Of a stretch of 20,760 nt of DNA, positions 1 to 8,089 are shown piece after piece. The stretch covers positions 1 through 20,760 of the forward strand of contig DFHY01000010.1 of NCBI GenBank assembly GCA_002371345.1. The letters run 5' to 3'. Below the pieces are notes generated by a model that worked only from the letters and a program-made list of their open reading frames with translations, did not search any database and was not told where the DNA came from. The stretch comes from Lachnospiraceae bacterium UBA3711 (GTDB lineage Bacteria; Bacillota; Clostridia; Lachnospirales; Lachnospiraceae). A program made the translations under genes and the position numbers. Position 1 is the first letter of the stretch. Every line of letters starts with the position of its first letter.

Positions 1-50
1 ATCCTGTCATCCGGAACATTCCCCGCCCGGGATGTTTGCCGCCGGCATCG

Positions 51-569
51 TCAGTTATCGGGATTCTCGTAGGAGATCACCGCCTGCCTGAGCGCGTCTT
101 TTTCCTCCTGTCCGAGAACGATATACGACTCGCCTTTTACTATCTCTTTAATATATGTATAACAGCCTTCCTTTGAATGGATAGCGTTCATTACAAATCC
201 GGTATTATTCATATCTAACATTGCAAGTGCAAAGCTCATTCTGCCGCCGACATCCGGAAAAGCGTCATATTTAACGATTCCTGTCTTAACCGGAGTCCGC
301 GACATCTGCTCTCGCAGCTTTGCTATCTCCTGTGCCTGTATCTTATTCTGTTCTCCGATCCTGTCTACTTCTATAAAATTGCTTTCAAATGCTCTCTCCA
401 GCGATACTCCGTCCTTTCCTCTCATAAAGATGCGGTACCTCTTCATAAACCGGGACATCTTGATGGATACGCTGGACAGATATATGAGGATGAACACCAG
501 GAATACCAGTATCAGGATTATAAGAATCCCCGGATCGAATCCAAGCTTATTCAGCATACTGTTCTGCAT
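51..569 (-). CDS. DUF4446 family membrane-anchored protein
   Basis: This is a protein of about 172 residues. A hydrophobic segment near the N-terminus (roughly residues 12-35) anchors it in the membrane. A basic, coiled-coil-like stretch follows, and then a conserved C-terminal domain (KYDAFPDVGGRMSFALAMLD, then a block with SKEGCYTYIKEI) that I recognise as DUF4446. Its biochemical role is unknown to me; its usual place directly behind parB in Clostridia suggests, as inference only, a link to segregation or the cell envelope. A longer start at 575 overlaps the parB stop as ATGA, but the Shine-Dalgarno AGGAGG lies only one base before it. The same AGGAGG is 7 bases before the ATG at 567-569, so I prefer that start. 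It is probably cotranscribed with parA and parB. Confidence 0.85.
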   Translation of the reverse strand: MQNSMLNKLGFDPGILIILILVFLVFILIYLSSVSIKMSRFMKRYRIFMRGKDGVSLERAFESNFIEVDRIGEQNKIQAQEIAKLREQMSRTPVKTGIVKYDAFPDVGGRMSFALAMLDMNNTGFVMNAIHSKEGCYTYIKEIVKGESYIVLGQEEKDALRQAVISYENPDN

Positions 570-571
570 TT

Positions 572-1600
572 TCATCCCTCCTCTTTCTGCGGCAGATTAT
601 TCAGGATTGAACACAGACGGTCAAGCTCGTCTGAAGAGTAATACTCTATCTCAATTCTTCCCTTTTGCGCGCTTTTCGGAGAGATTGACACTTTAGTTCC
701 AAGTGATGCTTTCATCTTCTCCGCGAGATCAGCATATACCGCCTGCAGAGCTTCGCTTATCTGTTTCTTCACAGGAGACGGAGCAGGTTCATTTATCCTC
801 CTGACCAGCTTCTCAACATCTCTGACAGTAAGCTTGTCATCAAATACCTTCTGCGCGGTCTGGAACTGAACCTCCGGATCCGTGATTGCAAGCAATGCCC
901 TCGCATGTCCTGTAGAAATCATCTCCGCGACAACCATATCCTGAACTCTCTCATCAAGATTCAGAAGTCTGACGGAATTAGCCACAGCCGCCCGGCTCTT
1001 TGACACACGCTCAGCAACCTCATCCTGTTTGAGATTGTACTCCTCTATCAGACGCCTGTACGCGGCAGCCTCCTCTATCGGATTCAGGTCCTCTCTCTGT
1101 ATATTTTCTATCAGAGATATCTCCATAACCTCCCTTGGCGTATACTCCCGTATGATGACAGGAACTTCCTTCAGTGAGGCAATTCTGGCTGCCCTCCACC
1201 GGCGTTCACCGGCTATGATTTCGTAATAGTCATCCTTTTTTTGAACAATCAGCGGCTGTATGATTCCAAACTGTTTTATTGAATCTGCAAGTTCCTGAAG
1301 TGCATCCTCGTCAAAATTTCTGCGGGGCTGCCCCCGGTTCGGCTCCACCTTCGAAAGAGGTACCATGACAGGTGAACCTTCTTTGCCCGGCAGATTCAGC
1401 TCTTTAGCTTCTTTACCGTCGTATACCACGGATTCGTCCGCGGCTTTTTTCTTCTGAACTGCCGCTTTCTTCTTACTGCCGGATGATTTATTATTAACGC
1501 CCTTCTTCTCTTCCTCTGCCGGACCAGAAGGCACTTTTCCCGATGATGCGGATATCAGCAGATCCAGTCCCCGCTGTCCCAATCCACTTCTCTTTGGCAT
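572..1600 (-). CDS. parB: Chromosome-partitioning protein ParB (Spo0J)
   Basis: A CTP-dependent DNA clamp that loads at parS and spreads to organise the origin for segregation with ParA. The parts are in canonical order. The N-terminus is a GLG..GLDLLI peptide (residues 6-16) of the kind that stimulates ParA ATPase. The CTPase domain carries NRGQPRRNF (88-96), GERRWRAA (131-138) and ENIQREDLNP (165-174). A helix-turn-helix for parS lies at about 190-211, and a C-terminal dimerisation domain ends the protein. At 342 residues it is longer than the usual 280-300 because of a lysine-, serine- and alanine-rich linker at about 20-75. The start has AGGAGA five bases upstream. It follows parA by 24 bases in the same operon, and its target sites lie just upstream of parA. 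Confidence 0.97.
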   Translation of the reverse strand: MPKRSGLGQRGLDLLISASSGKVPSGPAEEEKKGVNNKSSGSKKKAAVQKKKAADESVVYDGKEAKELNLPGKEGSPVMVPLSKVEPNRGQPRRNFDEDALQELADSIKQFGIIQPLIVQKKDDYYEIIAGERRWRAARIASLKEVPVIIREYTPREVMEISLIENIQREDLNPIEEAAAYRRLIEEYNLKQDEVAERVSKSRAAVANSVRLLNLDERVQDMVVAEMISTGHARALLAITDPEVQFQTAQKVFDDKLTVRDVEKLVRRINEPAPSPVKKQISEALQAVYADLAEKMKASLGTKVSISPKSAQKGRIEIEYYSSDELDRLCSILNNLPQKEEG

Positions 1601-1624
1601 GATTATCTCCTATATACTACTATA

Positions 1625-2398
1625 TTATTTTTTCCGGTAATGGTACCGGATCACTTTCTTTGCCAGGGCGTCGTATGCTTTCGCACCAGATGACTTCGGA
1701 TCATACTCTGTGATCGGCATACCATAGCTCGGAGCCTCAGCCAGACGTATATTTCTCGGTATGACAGCTTTATAGATCTTCTTGTCAGTATTCTGCTCTA
1801 CATTCTCTACAACCTGGTTCGCGAGATTCGTCCTGCTGTCATACATAGTGAAAACTATACCCTCAATAATCAGATCCGGGTTAAGTCTGTCCGATATCAG
1901 CTTAACCGTCTGCATAAGCTGCGCCAGCCCTTCCAGCGCATAATACTCACACTGCAGCGGCACAAGAACAGTATCTCCCGCGCACATGGCATTCAGCGTC
2001 AGTATATTCAGTGATGGCGGGCAGTCGATTATTACAAACTCGTAATTCTCCCTGATCCGGTATAACTCATCCTTCAGAATGGTATTCCTGTTCTCCTTCT
2101 CCGACAGCTGTATCTCACAGGCTGCCAGATTGACATCAGACGGAATTACGGACAGCTTAGGTCTCACATTCGGTATCACAGAATCTTCGATACGTGCCTC
2201 ACCGAGCATCACATCATAGATATTCCTGTTGTTTTCATCTATCTGAATGTCAAATCCGCTTGATGCATTGCCTTGCGGATCCATGTCGATCAGGAGAACA
2301 CGCCTCCTGCGAGATGCCAGACTTGCGGCAAGATTAATGGCTGTTGTCGTTTTACCGACCCCACCCTTTTGATTTGCTATAACGATAGTACGATTCAT
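1625..2398 (-). CDS. parA: Chromosome-partitioning ATPase ParA (Soj)
   Basis: A deviant Walker-type ATPase that binds nucleoid DNA as an ATP dimer, is stimulated by ParB, and also modulates DnaA at the origin in Bacillota. KGGVGKTT (residues 11-18) is the deviant Walker A with the signature lysine, LLIDMDPQGN is the A' motif and VIIDCPPS is Walker B. The length of 257 residues is normal, and no N-terminal helix-turn-helix is present, which argues for the chromosomal rather than the large plasmid type. GGGGGAG lies 8 bases before the ATG. It is the first gene of parA-parB-DUF4446, with two parS sites about 70-115 bases upstream. A Noc paralogue, common near here in Bacillus, is absent from the window. 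Confidence 0.97.
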   Translation of the reverse strand: MNRTIVIANQKGGVGKTTTAINLAASLASRRRRVLLIDMDPQGNASSGFDIQIDENNRNIYDVMLGEARIEDSVIPNVRPKLSVIPSDVNLAACEIQLSEKENRNTILKDELYRIRENYEFVIIDCPPSLNILTLNAMCAGDTVLVPLQCEYYALEGLAQLMQTVKLISDRLNPDLIIEGIVFTMYDSRTNLANQVVENVEQNTDKKIYKAVIPRNIRLAEAPSYGMPITEYDPKSSGAKAYDALAKKVIRYHYRKK

Positions 2399-2427
2399 TA
2401 TTCACACTCCCCCATTAGTGTATAGAT

Positions 2428-2436
2428 AATATAACA
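2428..2436 (-). promoter_or_regulatory. Candidate extended -10 promoter of parA
   Basis: On the minus strand the sequence reads TGTTATATT, an extended -10 element about 30 bases before the parA ATG. The hexamer 17 bases further upstream (TTTTCT) matches the -35 consensus poorly. The nearest parS site starts about 10 bases beyond that, so ParB spreading could affect this promoter. The call is tentative. Confidence 0.3.
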
Positions 2437-2466
2437 CAGTGTCGCTTCACAGAAAAGAGTTTTGTT

Positions 2467-2482
2467 TGTTTCACGTGAAACT
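2467..2482. promoter_or_regulatory. parS: parS site 1 (ParB-binding)
   Basis: TGTTTCACGTGAAACT matches the Bacillota parS consensus TGTTTCACGTGAAACA at 15 of 16 positions; only the last base differs. It lies between the divergent parA and hydrolase genes, about 9 kb from the DnaA-box clusters, as expected for an origin-proximal centromere. Confidence 0.95.
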
Positions 2483-2496
2483 TTTCAGCTGTGGAT

Positions 2497-2512
2497 TGTT
2501 TCACGTGAAACA
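2497..2512. promoter_or_regulatory. parS: parS site 2 (ParB-binding)
   Basis: TGTTTCACGTGAAACA is a perfect 16-base parS palindrome. It sits exactly 30 bp, centre to centre, from the first site, so both sites lie on nearly the same face of the helix if the repeat is 10-10.5 bp per turn. No further parS was seen in the window. Confidence 0.97.
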
Positions 2513-2653
2513 TTCAGGCCGTGCGACTACAATAATTCTTTTTTGTCTGTGGAAGTGTTCACACATTTGAAGTATACTAATACTGCGCTAAAGCGTGATT
2601 CTTAATGCATCGTTTGATGCTCTGCGCGAAGCTTTTTGTGGGGAGGTTAATCT

Positions 2654-3613
2654 ATGGCAAGCTTTTCTGAATCAGTCAAAACAGTATTGAAGCTTGATTT
2701 GTTTGCGCTTGGTATTATGCATGTGTCAAACCGTAATATTTCATCCATGGCTTTGACAAACAATATGCTTAAGACGGGTGTTGGAAAGTACTACAGATGG
2801 AATCATGGTGATGTATTCTACCATAAAACCGGCAGCGGAAGTCCTATTGTTCTTCTTCATCACCTTGATCCTGCCTTTAGTTCTTATGAATGGAACGAGA
2901 TCGTAGATCAGCTTAGTTCCGACCACACGGTCTACTCCGTTGATCTTCCCGGATGCGGCAGATCCTTCAAGGATAATACGGCATACACCAATTATTTCTA
3001 TGTTCTGTTCCTTACATCATTTATCAAGAATATCGTCAAGAAGAAATGCACAGTGATTGCGAGTGGATATTCATCGTCTTTCGCGATTATGACAGCTTCA
3101 ATGAATGACTCATTGATTGGAAAGATAATTGCTGTGAATCCAAGCAGTGTTAAGGAACTCATGCAGACAGAAAGCAAGAGATCAAAAACTGCCTCCACCA
3201 TACTCTCTCTGCCTGTTGTCGGAACATCTGTGTACAACATCTCTGAATCCAGAGATAATATTGATCTTGCGTTTACCGAGAAATATCTGTACAATCCGTT
3301 CCGCTCTCAGAAGAGATTTGTCACTGCATTCTATGAGGGTGCTCATTTTAATGAAAGCAACGGAAAATATCTGCTTGCCTCGATCAAGGGAAAGTATATG
3401 ACGGTCAACCTGAGAAAAGCTCTTGTTAAGGCCGGTGATAAGCTCATCATCATCTATGGAGATAACGCTGACAACGCCAGGAAGATTGCTTCAGGATATC
3501 AGAGCATAAACCCATCCGTTAAAGCATTGGCTGTAAGCAGTACAAAGTTCCTGCCTCATATGGAACGGCCAGAGGCATTTATGGATGTTTATAAAGCTTC
3601 ACGCAAGCTGTGA
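2654..3613 (+). CDS. Alpha/beta-fold hydrolase, function unassigned
   Basis: A 319-residue alpha/beta-hydrolase-fold protein; I cannot name its substrate. Visible fold marks are the oxyanion-loop strand IVLLHHLDP (65-73), a turn VDLPGCGRS (96-104), a nucleophile elbow ASGYSSSF with candidate Ser140, an acid in IIIYGDNAD with candidate Asp270, and a C-terminal LPHMERPEAF with candidate His302. The elbow reads G-Y-S-S-S rather than the usual G-x-S-x-G. There is no clear signal peptide; the first 25 residues are mildly hydrophobic. GGGAGG lies 7 bases before the ATG. It is the only plus-strand gene left of the origin, faces rsmG and diverges from parA. Three sampled 60-base lines average about 39% GC, against about 50% in a sampled rsmG line, which hints at a different history. 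Confidence 0.8.
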   Translation: MASFSESVKTVLKLDLFALGIMHVSNRNISSMALTNNMLKTGVGKYYRWNHGDVFYHKTGSGSPIVLLHHLDPAFSSYEWNEIVDQLSSDHTVYSVDLPGCGRSFKDNTAYTNYFYVLFLTSFIKNIVKKKCTVIASGYSSSFAIMTASMNDSLIGKIIAVNPSSVKELMQTESKRSKTASTILSLPVVGTSVYNISESRDNIDLAFTEKYLYNPFRSQKRFVTAFYEGAHFNESNGKYLLASIKGKYMTVNLRKALVKAGDKLIIIYGDNADNARKIASGYQSINPSVKALAVSSTKFLPHMERPEAFMDVYKASRKL

Positions 3614-3722
3614 GCATAGTTTTTCTGCAGGGTAATGAATACGGAACCTTCGGACGCGGTGCACGATTGACGAAGTCCGTGTGAATGGCTGGCTTTTGGC
3701 ACTGTAATCATCATGATGTTAA

Positions 3723-4469
3723 TTATGACAGGGGATCCCGTGACGGGGTCCCCGCTTTTCTTGGATACTTATTCGGAGTAGGCCGTTCTTTTCTGATCTT
3801 TATGAAAGTCCTTATTATATCCGTCCCCGGGAGCGGGAGAGAAGAGACCTCAGGTCTTCCTCCGCCAAGAATACTTATAGCGTGCTGTGCCTGTTTCAGT
3901 TCATCGTCAACGTCAGATGATTTATAGGATATGAATGCTCCGTCTGTTTTTACGAACGGGATGCAGTATTCACTCAATGATGAAAGATTTGCAACAGCGC
4001 GGGACACAACAAGATCAAATGATTCTCTGTAATCGCTTTTCCTGCCAAGATCCTCCGCTCTGCCATGAACCGCGCAGATTCCTGAAAGTCCGAGCCTGTC
4101 TATAACATCGTTCAGAAACAGGATTCTCTTGTTAAGAGAATCAGCAAGTACTATGTCAAGCTCAGGATAGGCAATCTTTAGAGGTATTCCCGGAAAGCCT
4201 GCACCTGTTCCCATATCAAGCACACGAATACCGTCCCTCAGATCTGCTGCTCCTGCAATTAGCAGGCTGTCCAGGTAGTGACGTGTCTGAACCTCTCCCC
4301 ATTCAGTGATTGCCGTGAGATTCATGACTCTGTTCTTCTCCTCAAGAAGTCTATAATAAGTCACGAATTGTTCTGTCTGCTTTGAAGACAGATGCATACC
4401 CAGAGCTTCACATCCATCGACTAATATCGATATATCATACATATCTATTACTTTCGATACGTTATCCAT
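3723..4469 (-). CDS. rsmG: 16S rRNA (guanine-527-N7) methyltransferase RsmG (GidB)
   Basis: An S-adenosylmethionine-dependent methyltransferase that modifies G527 of 16S rRNA (E. coli numbering) in the 30S decoding region; loss in other bacteria gives low-level streptomycin resistance. From the chosen start it is 248 residues, close to the family norm. NRVMNLTAI precedes the SAM-binding loop GTGAGFPG (residues 87-94), and the protein ends with the typical basic tail YPRKAGTPSRDPL. An upstream ATG at 4550 would add 27 residues unlike the family and has no ribosome-binding site. The ATG at 4467-4469 has AAGGG about 6 bases upstream and gives a normal N-terminus, although the site is only moderate. 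It follows mnmG in the mnmE-mnmG-rsmG unit. Confidence 0.93.
   Translation of the reverse strand: MDNVSKVIDMYDISILVDGCEALGMHLSSKQTEQFVTYYRLLEEKNRVMNLTAITEWGEVQTRHYLDSLLIAGAADLRDGIRVLDMGTGAGFPGIPLKIAYPELDIVLADSLNKRILFLNDVIDRLGLSGICAVHGRAEDLGRKSDYRESFDLVVSRAVANLSSLSEYCIPFVKTDGAFISYKSSDVDDELKQAQHAISILGGGRPEVSSLPLPGTDIIRTFIKIRKERPTPNKYPRKAGTPSRDPLS
3731..3762 (+). terminator. Candidate terminator of the hydrolase gene, inside the rsmG 3' end
   Basis: GGGGATCCCG (3731-3740), a TGA loop and CGGGGTCCCC (3744-3753) form a 10-bp stem with one G-U pair, followed on the plus strand by GCTTTTCTT. It lies about 118 bases past the hydrolase stop. It also encodes the last codons of the convergent rsmG gene, so codon conservation alone could explain part of the repeat. 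No T run follows it in the rsmG direction. Confidence 0.5.
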
Positions 4470-4557
4470 CTTCTGCCCTTCAAATATGGTGATTACAGCG
4501 CCAAAGCCTGACCTCAGCGCAGGCTTAGTCGCACACCGCTTCCGAAACATAAGAAAC

Positions 4558-6444
4558 TTAAGTGTGATATCCCTTCAGATATATAAGCAGTACCGATATA
4601 TCCGCAGGATTGACGCCCATGATACGTGACGCCTGGCCTATCGATGACGGACGGATATCCTTCAGCTTCTGTCTGGCTTCATTTCGCAGACTTGGCACTG
4701 TGTCATAGTCAAGGCTGTCAGGTATCCTCATATTCTCTGTCTTTCTGAACTGTTCTACCTGCTTTTTCTGCCTCTTGATATATCCCTCGTACTTTATCTC
4801 GATGTTGACCTCTTCCTGTACATCGTCAGGAAGTGACGGACGATCCGGATCAAGCGGGGCAAGTTTCCGGTAGTCCAGCTCCGGTCGTCTGATAAGCTCC
4901 GCCAGGGTCGCTGAGCCGAGCAGGGGTGTACTGCCTGCCTGCTTAAGATAAATCCCGGCTTCTTCACCTGCACCGATAACTATACTGTTTACCCGCTCAA
5001 TCTCCGCGCGTATAAGCTCCTTCTTTTTCAAAAAACGTTTGTATCGATCTTCGTCGATAAGTCCTGCCCTGTATCCCTTCTCCGTAAGACGCAGATCCGC
5101 GTTGTCCTGGCGGAGGAGAAGCCTGTACTCAGCGCGGGATGTCATCATCCGGTAAGGCTCATGATTTTCCTTTGTGATAAGGTCATCAACCAGGACTCCG
5201 ATATAACCCTCCGACCTGTCAATCCTGAGGCTGTCCTTCCCGAGTATCTTCATCGCGGCGTTTATTCCGGCGTACAATCCCTGGGCCGCAGCCTCCTCGT
5301 AACCTGAACTGCCGTTGAACTGTCCTGCTGAGAACAGTCCGGGTATATGCCTGAACTCGAAGTTTTCCTTCAGCTGAAGCGCATTGATACAGTCATACTC
5401 GATCGCGTAAGCCATCTTTACGATGCGGGCGTGTTCGAGTCCCGGTACAGTACGGTACATCCTGACCTGAACATCTTCAGGCATGCTGCTGGACATACCG
5501 TCAATGTACATCTCATCAGTATCACGGCCCTGCGGTTCGACAAAAACCTGATGTGACTGCTTATCGGAAAACCGCACAACCTTATCTTCGATCGAAGGAC
5601 AGTAGCGGGGCCCCGTTCCGGTTATTTTTCCCGAAAAGAGGGGAGAGCGGTCCAGATTCTCTCTGAGGATCCTGTGTGTCTCTTCATTGGTATGTGTCAG
5701 ATATACAGGAACCTGTTCTATCTGCACTTCAGACGGATCTGTCTCAAATGAAAAAGGAATAACGGGAACGTCTCCGTCCTGCCTTGTCATCCTGGTATAA
5801 TCAATAGTCTTACCGTCGATTCTTGCCGGCGTCCCTGTCTTAAACCGGTGAATATCGATACCATGCCCGCGGAGGGAATCCGTCAGGTGATCAGCCGCCT
5901 GCATAGCGTTCGGTCCCGTCGGAACACACACGTCGCCATAGATGCACACAGCGTTCAGATATGTTCCCGTACAGAGGACAGCTGCCCTGCAATGCCACAA
6001 TGTACCTGATATAGTCCTGACGCCGGTAAGATTATTCTCATCATCCGTGACGATATCGGTAACCTCCTGCATGCGGATCTGAAGATGCTCCTGTCTCTCA
6101 AGAGTTCTGCGCATCCTGGATGAATACGCGGCCTTATCAGCCTGGGCTCTGAGAGAGTGCACCGCAGGGCCTTTTGAGCGGTTAAGCATCCTGCTCTGAA
6201 GAAATGTGTGATCAATGCACCTTGCCATCTCTCCGCCAAGCGCGTCTATCTCACGCACAAGATGTCCCTTCGAACTTCCTCCGATATGAGGGTTGCACGG
6301 CATCATGGCTATTGACTCAACACTCATCGTAAACAGCACTGTCTCAAGACCGAGTCTGGCGCATGCAAGGGCCGCTTCACACCCGGCGTGTCCGGCGCCG
6401 ACTACAGCCACATCTACATACTCTTCAAGACCTGCTGAACCCAT
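4558..6444 (-). CDS. mnmG: tRNA uridine-5-carboxymethylaminomethyl modification enzyme MnmG (GidA)
   Basis: The FAD-dependent subunit of the MnmE-MnmG complex, which installs the cmnm5 group on wobble uridine 34 of certain tRNAs. The N-terminal dinucleotide fold VAVVGAGHAGCEAA begins at about residue 13. Both family signatures are present: GPRYCPSIEDKVVRF in the middle, and AGQFNGSSGYEEAAAQG, which binds FAD. The C-terminal helical domain that contacts MnmE ends in GVNPADISVLLIYLKG. The length of 628 residues is normal, so the gene is intact. AGGAG lies 8 bases before the ATG and overlaps the mnmE stop codon; only 12 bases separate the two genes, which indicates coupled expression of partner proteins. 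Confidence 0.98.
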   Translation of the reverse strand: MGSAGLEEYVDVAVVGAGHAGCEAALACARLGLETVLFTMSVESIAMMPCNPHIGGSSKGHLVREIDALGGEMARCIDHTFLQSRMLNRSKGPAVHSLRAQADKAAYSSRMRRTLERQEHLQIRMQEVTDIVTDDENNLTGVRTISGTLWHCRAAVLCTGTYLNAVCIYGDVCVPTGPNAMQAADHLTDSLRGHGIDIHRFKTGTPARIDGKTIDYTRMTRQDGDVPVIPFSFETDPSEVQIEQVPVYLTHTNEETHRILRENLDRSPLFSGKITGTGPRYCPSIEDKVVRFSDKQSHQVFVEPQGRDTDEMYIDGMSSSMPEDVQVRMYRTVPGLEHARIVKMAYAIEYDCINALQLKENFEFRHIPGLFSAGQFNGSSGYEEAAAQGLYAGINAAMKILGKDSLRIDRSEGYIGVLVDDLITKENHEPYRMMTSRAEYRLLLRQDNADLRLTEKGYRAGLIDEDRYKRFLKKKELIRAEIERVNSIVIGAGEEAGIYLKQAGSTPLLGSATLAELIRRPELDYRKLAPLDPDRPSLPDDVQEEVNIEIKYEGYIKRQKKQVEQFRKTENMRIPDSLDYDTVPSLRNEARQKLKDIRPSSIGQASRIMGVNPADISVLLIYLKGYHT

Positions 6445-6456
6445 TGAATTATCTCC

Positions 6457-7965
6457 TTACTTTCCCATGCAGAACCGGCTGAATATCTCATCTATCAGAT
6501 CTTCCCCGACTTCCTCTCCGATTATAGTTCCGAGCGCCTCATATGCGTCCATCAGATCGACAGCGAAGAAGTCCTCGCTCATCTGTGCTTCAAGGCTCTC
6601 ACATACCCTCTCAAGGCTCTCACACGCCTGCGCAAGAAGCAGCTTATGCCTGGCATTGGTGATAACGACCTCATCATTCCACGACAGTTTACCATGAAAG
6701 AATAGATCTTTCAGTATCATAATGAATTCGTCATAGCCTGAGCCGTCAAGGGCGGAGAAGGGAAGTATCCTGACCTCACGGCGAATATTGTCTTCAGAAG
6801 CACTATATTCATTTATGATTGTCTCTGGCGAACCGGTTCCGCCTTCATTGTCCTGATAAGGATGATCCAGAAGCGCCCGGACATCATCCTCGCAAGTTAC
6901 TGTCTCAAGATCAGATTTGTTTAGAAGGATGATGCCACGCCTGCCGGACAGGAGAGAAGCGATACGTATGTCATTTTCATCAAGAGGAACTGATGAATCG
7001 ACAATCCACAGTATGAGATCAGCATCTTTTAATGCGCGCTCGGCCCGCTCGACTCCGATTTTCTCAACCTCATCGCTTGTATCCCTGATTCCGGCTGTAT
7101 CTGTCACCAGAAGAGTGATTCCCTGCAGATTGATGGTCTCGGTGAGAAGATCCCTGGTCGTCCCCGCTATGTCGGTTACTATAGCGCGCTCCTCTCCGAG
7201 AAACAGATTCAGCAGAGAACTCTTGCCGGCATTCGGCTTTCCGACAATCACTGTACGGATTCCCTCAGACGCCAGTCTTCCATCCTCAAATGAACTCATC
7301 AGACGCCCGATCGTTTCCTTCCATTCAGAGAGCTTATCCCTGAAATGAGGAAGATGCGGAGTAAAATCAAGGTTCTCCGGATCGTCCAGCGACGCTTCTA
7401 TATGAGACGCTTCGTACAGTATTTCTGATCTAAGTTCACTGATCTTATTATACAGAGAACCGCGTACCTGACTCACCGAATTTCTGAGCGCGTATTCATT
7501 CTTTGCCTCAATCAGGTCCATGACAGCTTCCGCGCGGGAGAGATCGATCCTGCCATTGATAAAAGCTCTCTTCGTATATTCACCAGGCTCTGCCGCACGA
7601 ACCACAATACTGTTATCTGACCCTGGATAACTGTCACAGTGAAGTACCGCGTCCAGAACCTTCTTCATGGCGAGGATTCCTCCGTGACAGTTGATCTCAA
7701 CGGTGTCCTCAGCGGTATATGTTCTAGGGGCGCGCATGACGCTCACCAGAACCTCATCTATCACACCGCCTTCACGATCGAAAATATACCCATAATGAAT
7801 GGTGTGGCTGACGGCATCGGACAGCTTCTTTCTGCCGCCGGGAGATCTGAATACTATATCAGCGGCCGCGACAGCATCCGGACCTGATATCCGTATGATA
7901 CCGATCCCTGACTCACTTACCGCGCTGGATATCGCGGCGATAGTGTCATGCATGCTCTTATACAT
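6457..7965 (-). CDS. mnmE: tRNA modification GTPase MnmE (TrmE)
   Basis: A potassium-activated GTPase that works with MnmG on wobble uridines. The N-terminal tetrahydrofolate-binding domain covers about residues 1-130, and a helical domain encloses a G domain. G1 is GKPNAGKS (242-249, with the potassium-binding Asn at 245), G2 is GTTRD (268-272), G3 is DTAG (289-292) and G4 is NKSD (349-352). The protein ends in CMGK, the expected C-x-G-K motif with the functional cysteine at 499. At 502 residues it is some 40 longer than usual, mostly from a variable stretch between G4 and G5 (about 360-396). AGGAAG lies 7 bases before the ATG, which supports this start over Met5. A terminator lies upstream, and no clear promoter was found. 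Confidence 0.97.
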   Translation of the reverse strand: MYKSMHDTIAAISSAVSESGIGIIRISGPDAVAAADIVFRSPGGRKKLSDAVSHTIHYGYIFDREGGVIDEVLVSVMRAPRTYTAEDTVEINCHGGILAMKKVLDAVLHCDSYPGSDNSIVVRAAEPGEYTKRAFINGRIDLSRAEAVMDLIEAKNEYALRNSVSQVRGSLYNKISELRSEILYEASHIEASLDDPENLDFTPHLPHFRDKLSEWKETIGRLMSSFEDGRLASEGIRTVIVGKPNAGKSSLLNLFLGEERAIVTDIAGTTRDLLTETINLQGITLLVTDTAGIRDTSDEVEKIGVERAERALKDADLILWIVDSSVPLDENDIRIASLLSGRRGIILLNKSDLETVTCEDDVRALLDHPYQDNEGGTGSPETIINEYSASEDNIRREVRILPFSALDGSGYDEFIMILKDLFFHGKLSWNDEVVITNARHKLLLAQACESLERVCESLEAQMSEDFFAVDLMDAYEALGTIIGEEVGEDLIDEIFSRFCMGK

Positions 7966-8089
7966 TTTTATACTTCCTTATCACTGATGTCAGGATCCAT
8001 CGCGAGCCCGGACTGTACGATGAAGACAATCTTGTTGTTACTCGCGTATCCCATAACTGAAGTCACGGGTATCGGGATATTGCGCAATG
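7966..8089 (-). other. mnmE leader with inverted repeat and a doubtful small open frame
   Basis: On the minus strand CGCGAG and CTCGCG form a perfect 6-bp stem, extended outside a bulge by GGAT and ATCC; a small ACAA/TTGT hairpin lies in the loop. The same strand keeps an open frame of 47 codons (ATG at 8109-8111, TAA at 7968-7970) ending two bases before the mnmE ATG. That frame has no Shine-Dalgarno before any of its possible starts and runs through the jag-side terminator, so I do not call it a gene. I recognise no known riboswitch here. Confidence 0.3.

Noticed and set aside
1..50. An imperfect hairpin (AACAT..ATGTT arms) after the DUF4446 stop
   Set aside because: The stem is short with a bulge and no T run, and the window edge cuts off the context.
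2550..2578. Possible hydrolase promoter with TATACT at 2573-2578
   Set aside because: The -10 is good, but no acceptable -35 lies 16-18 bases upstream and there is no extended -10 motif.
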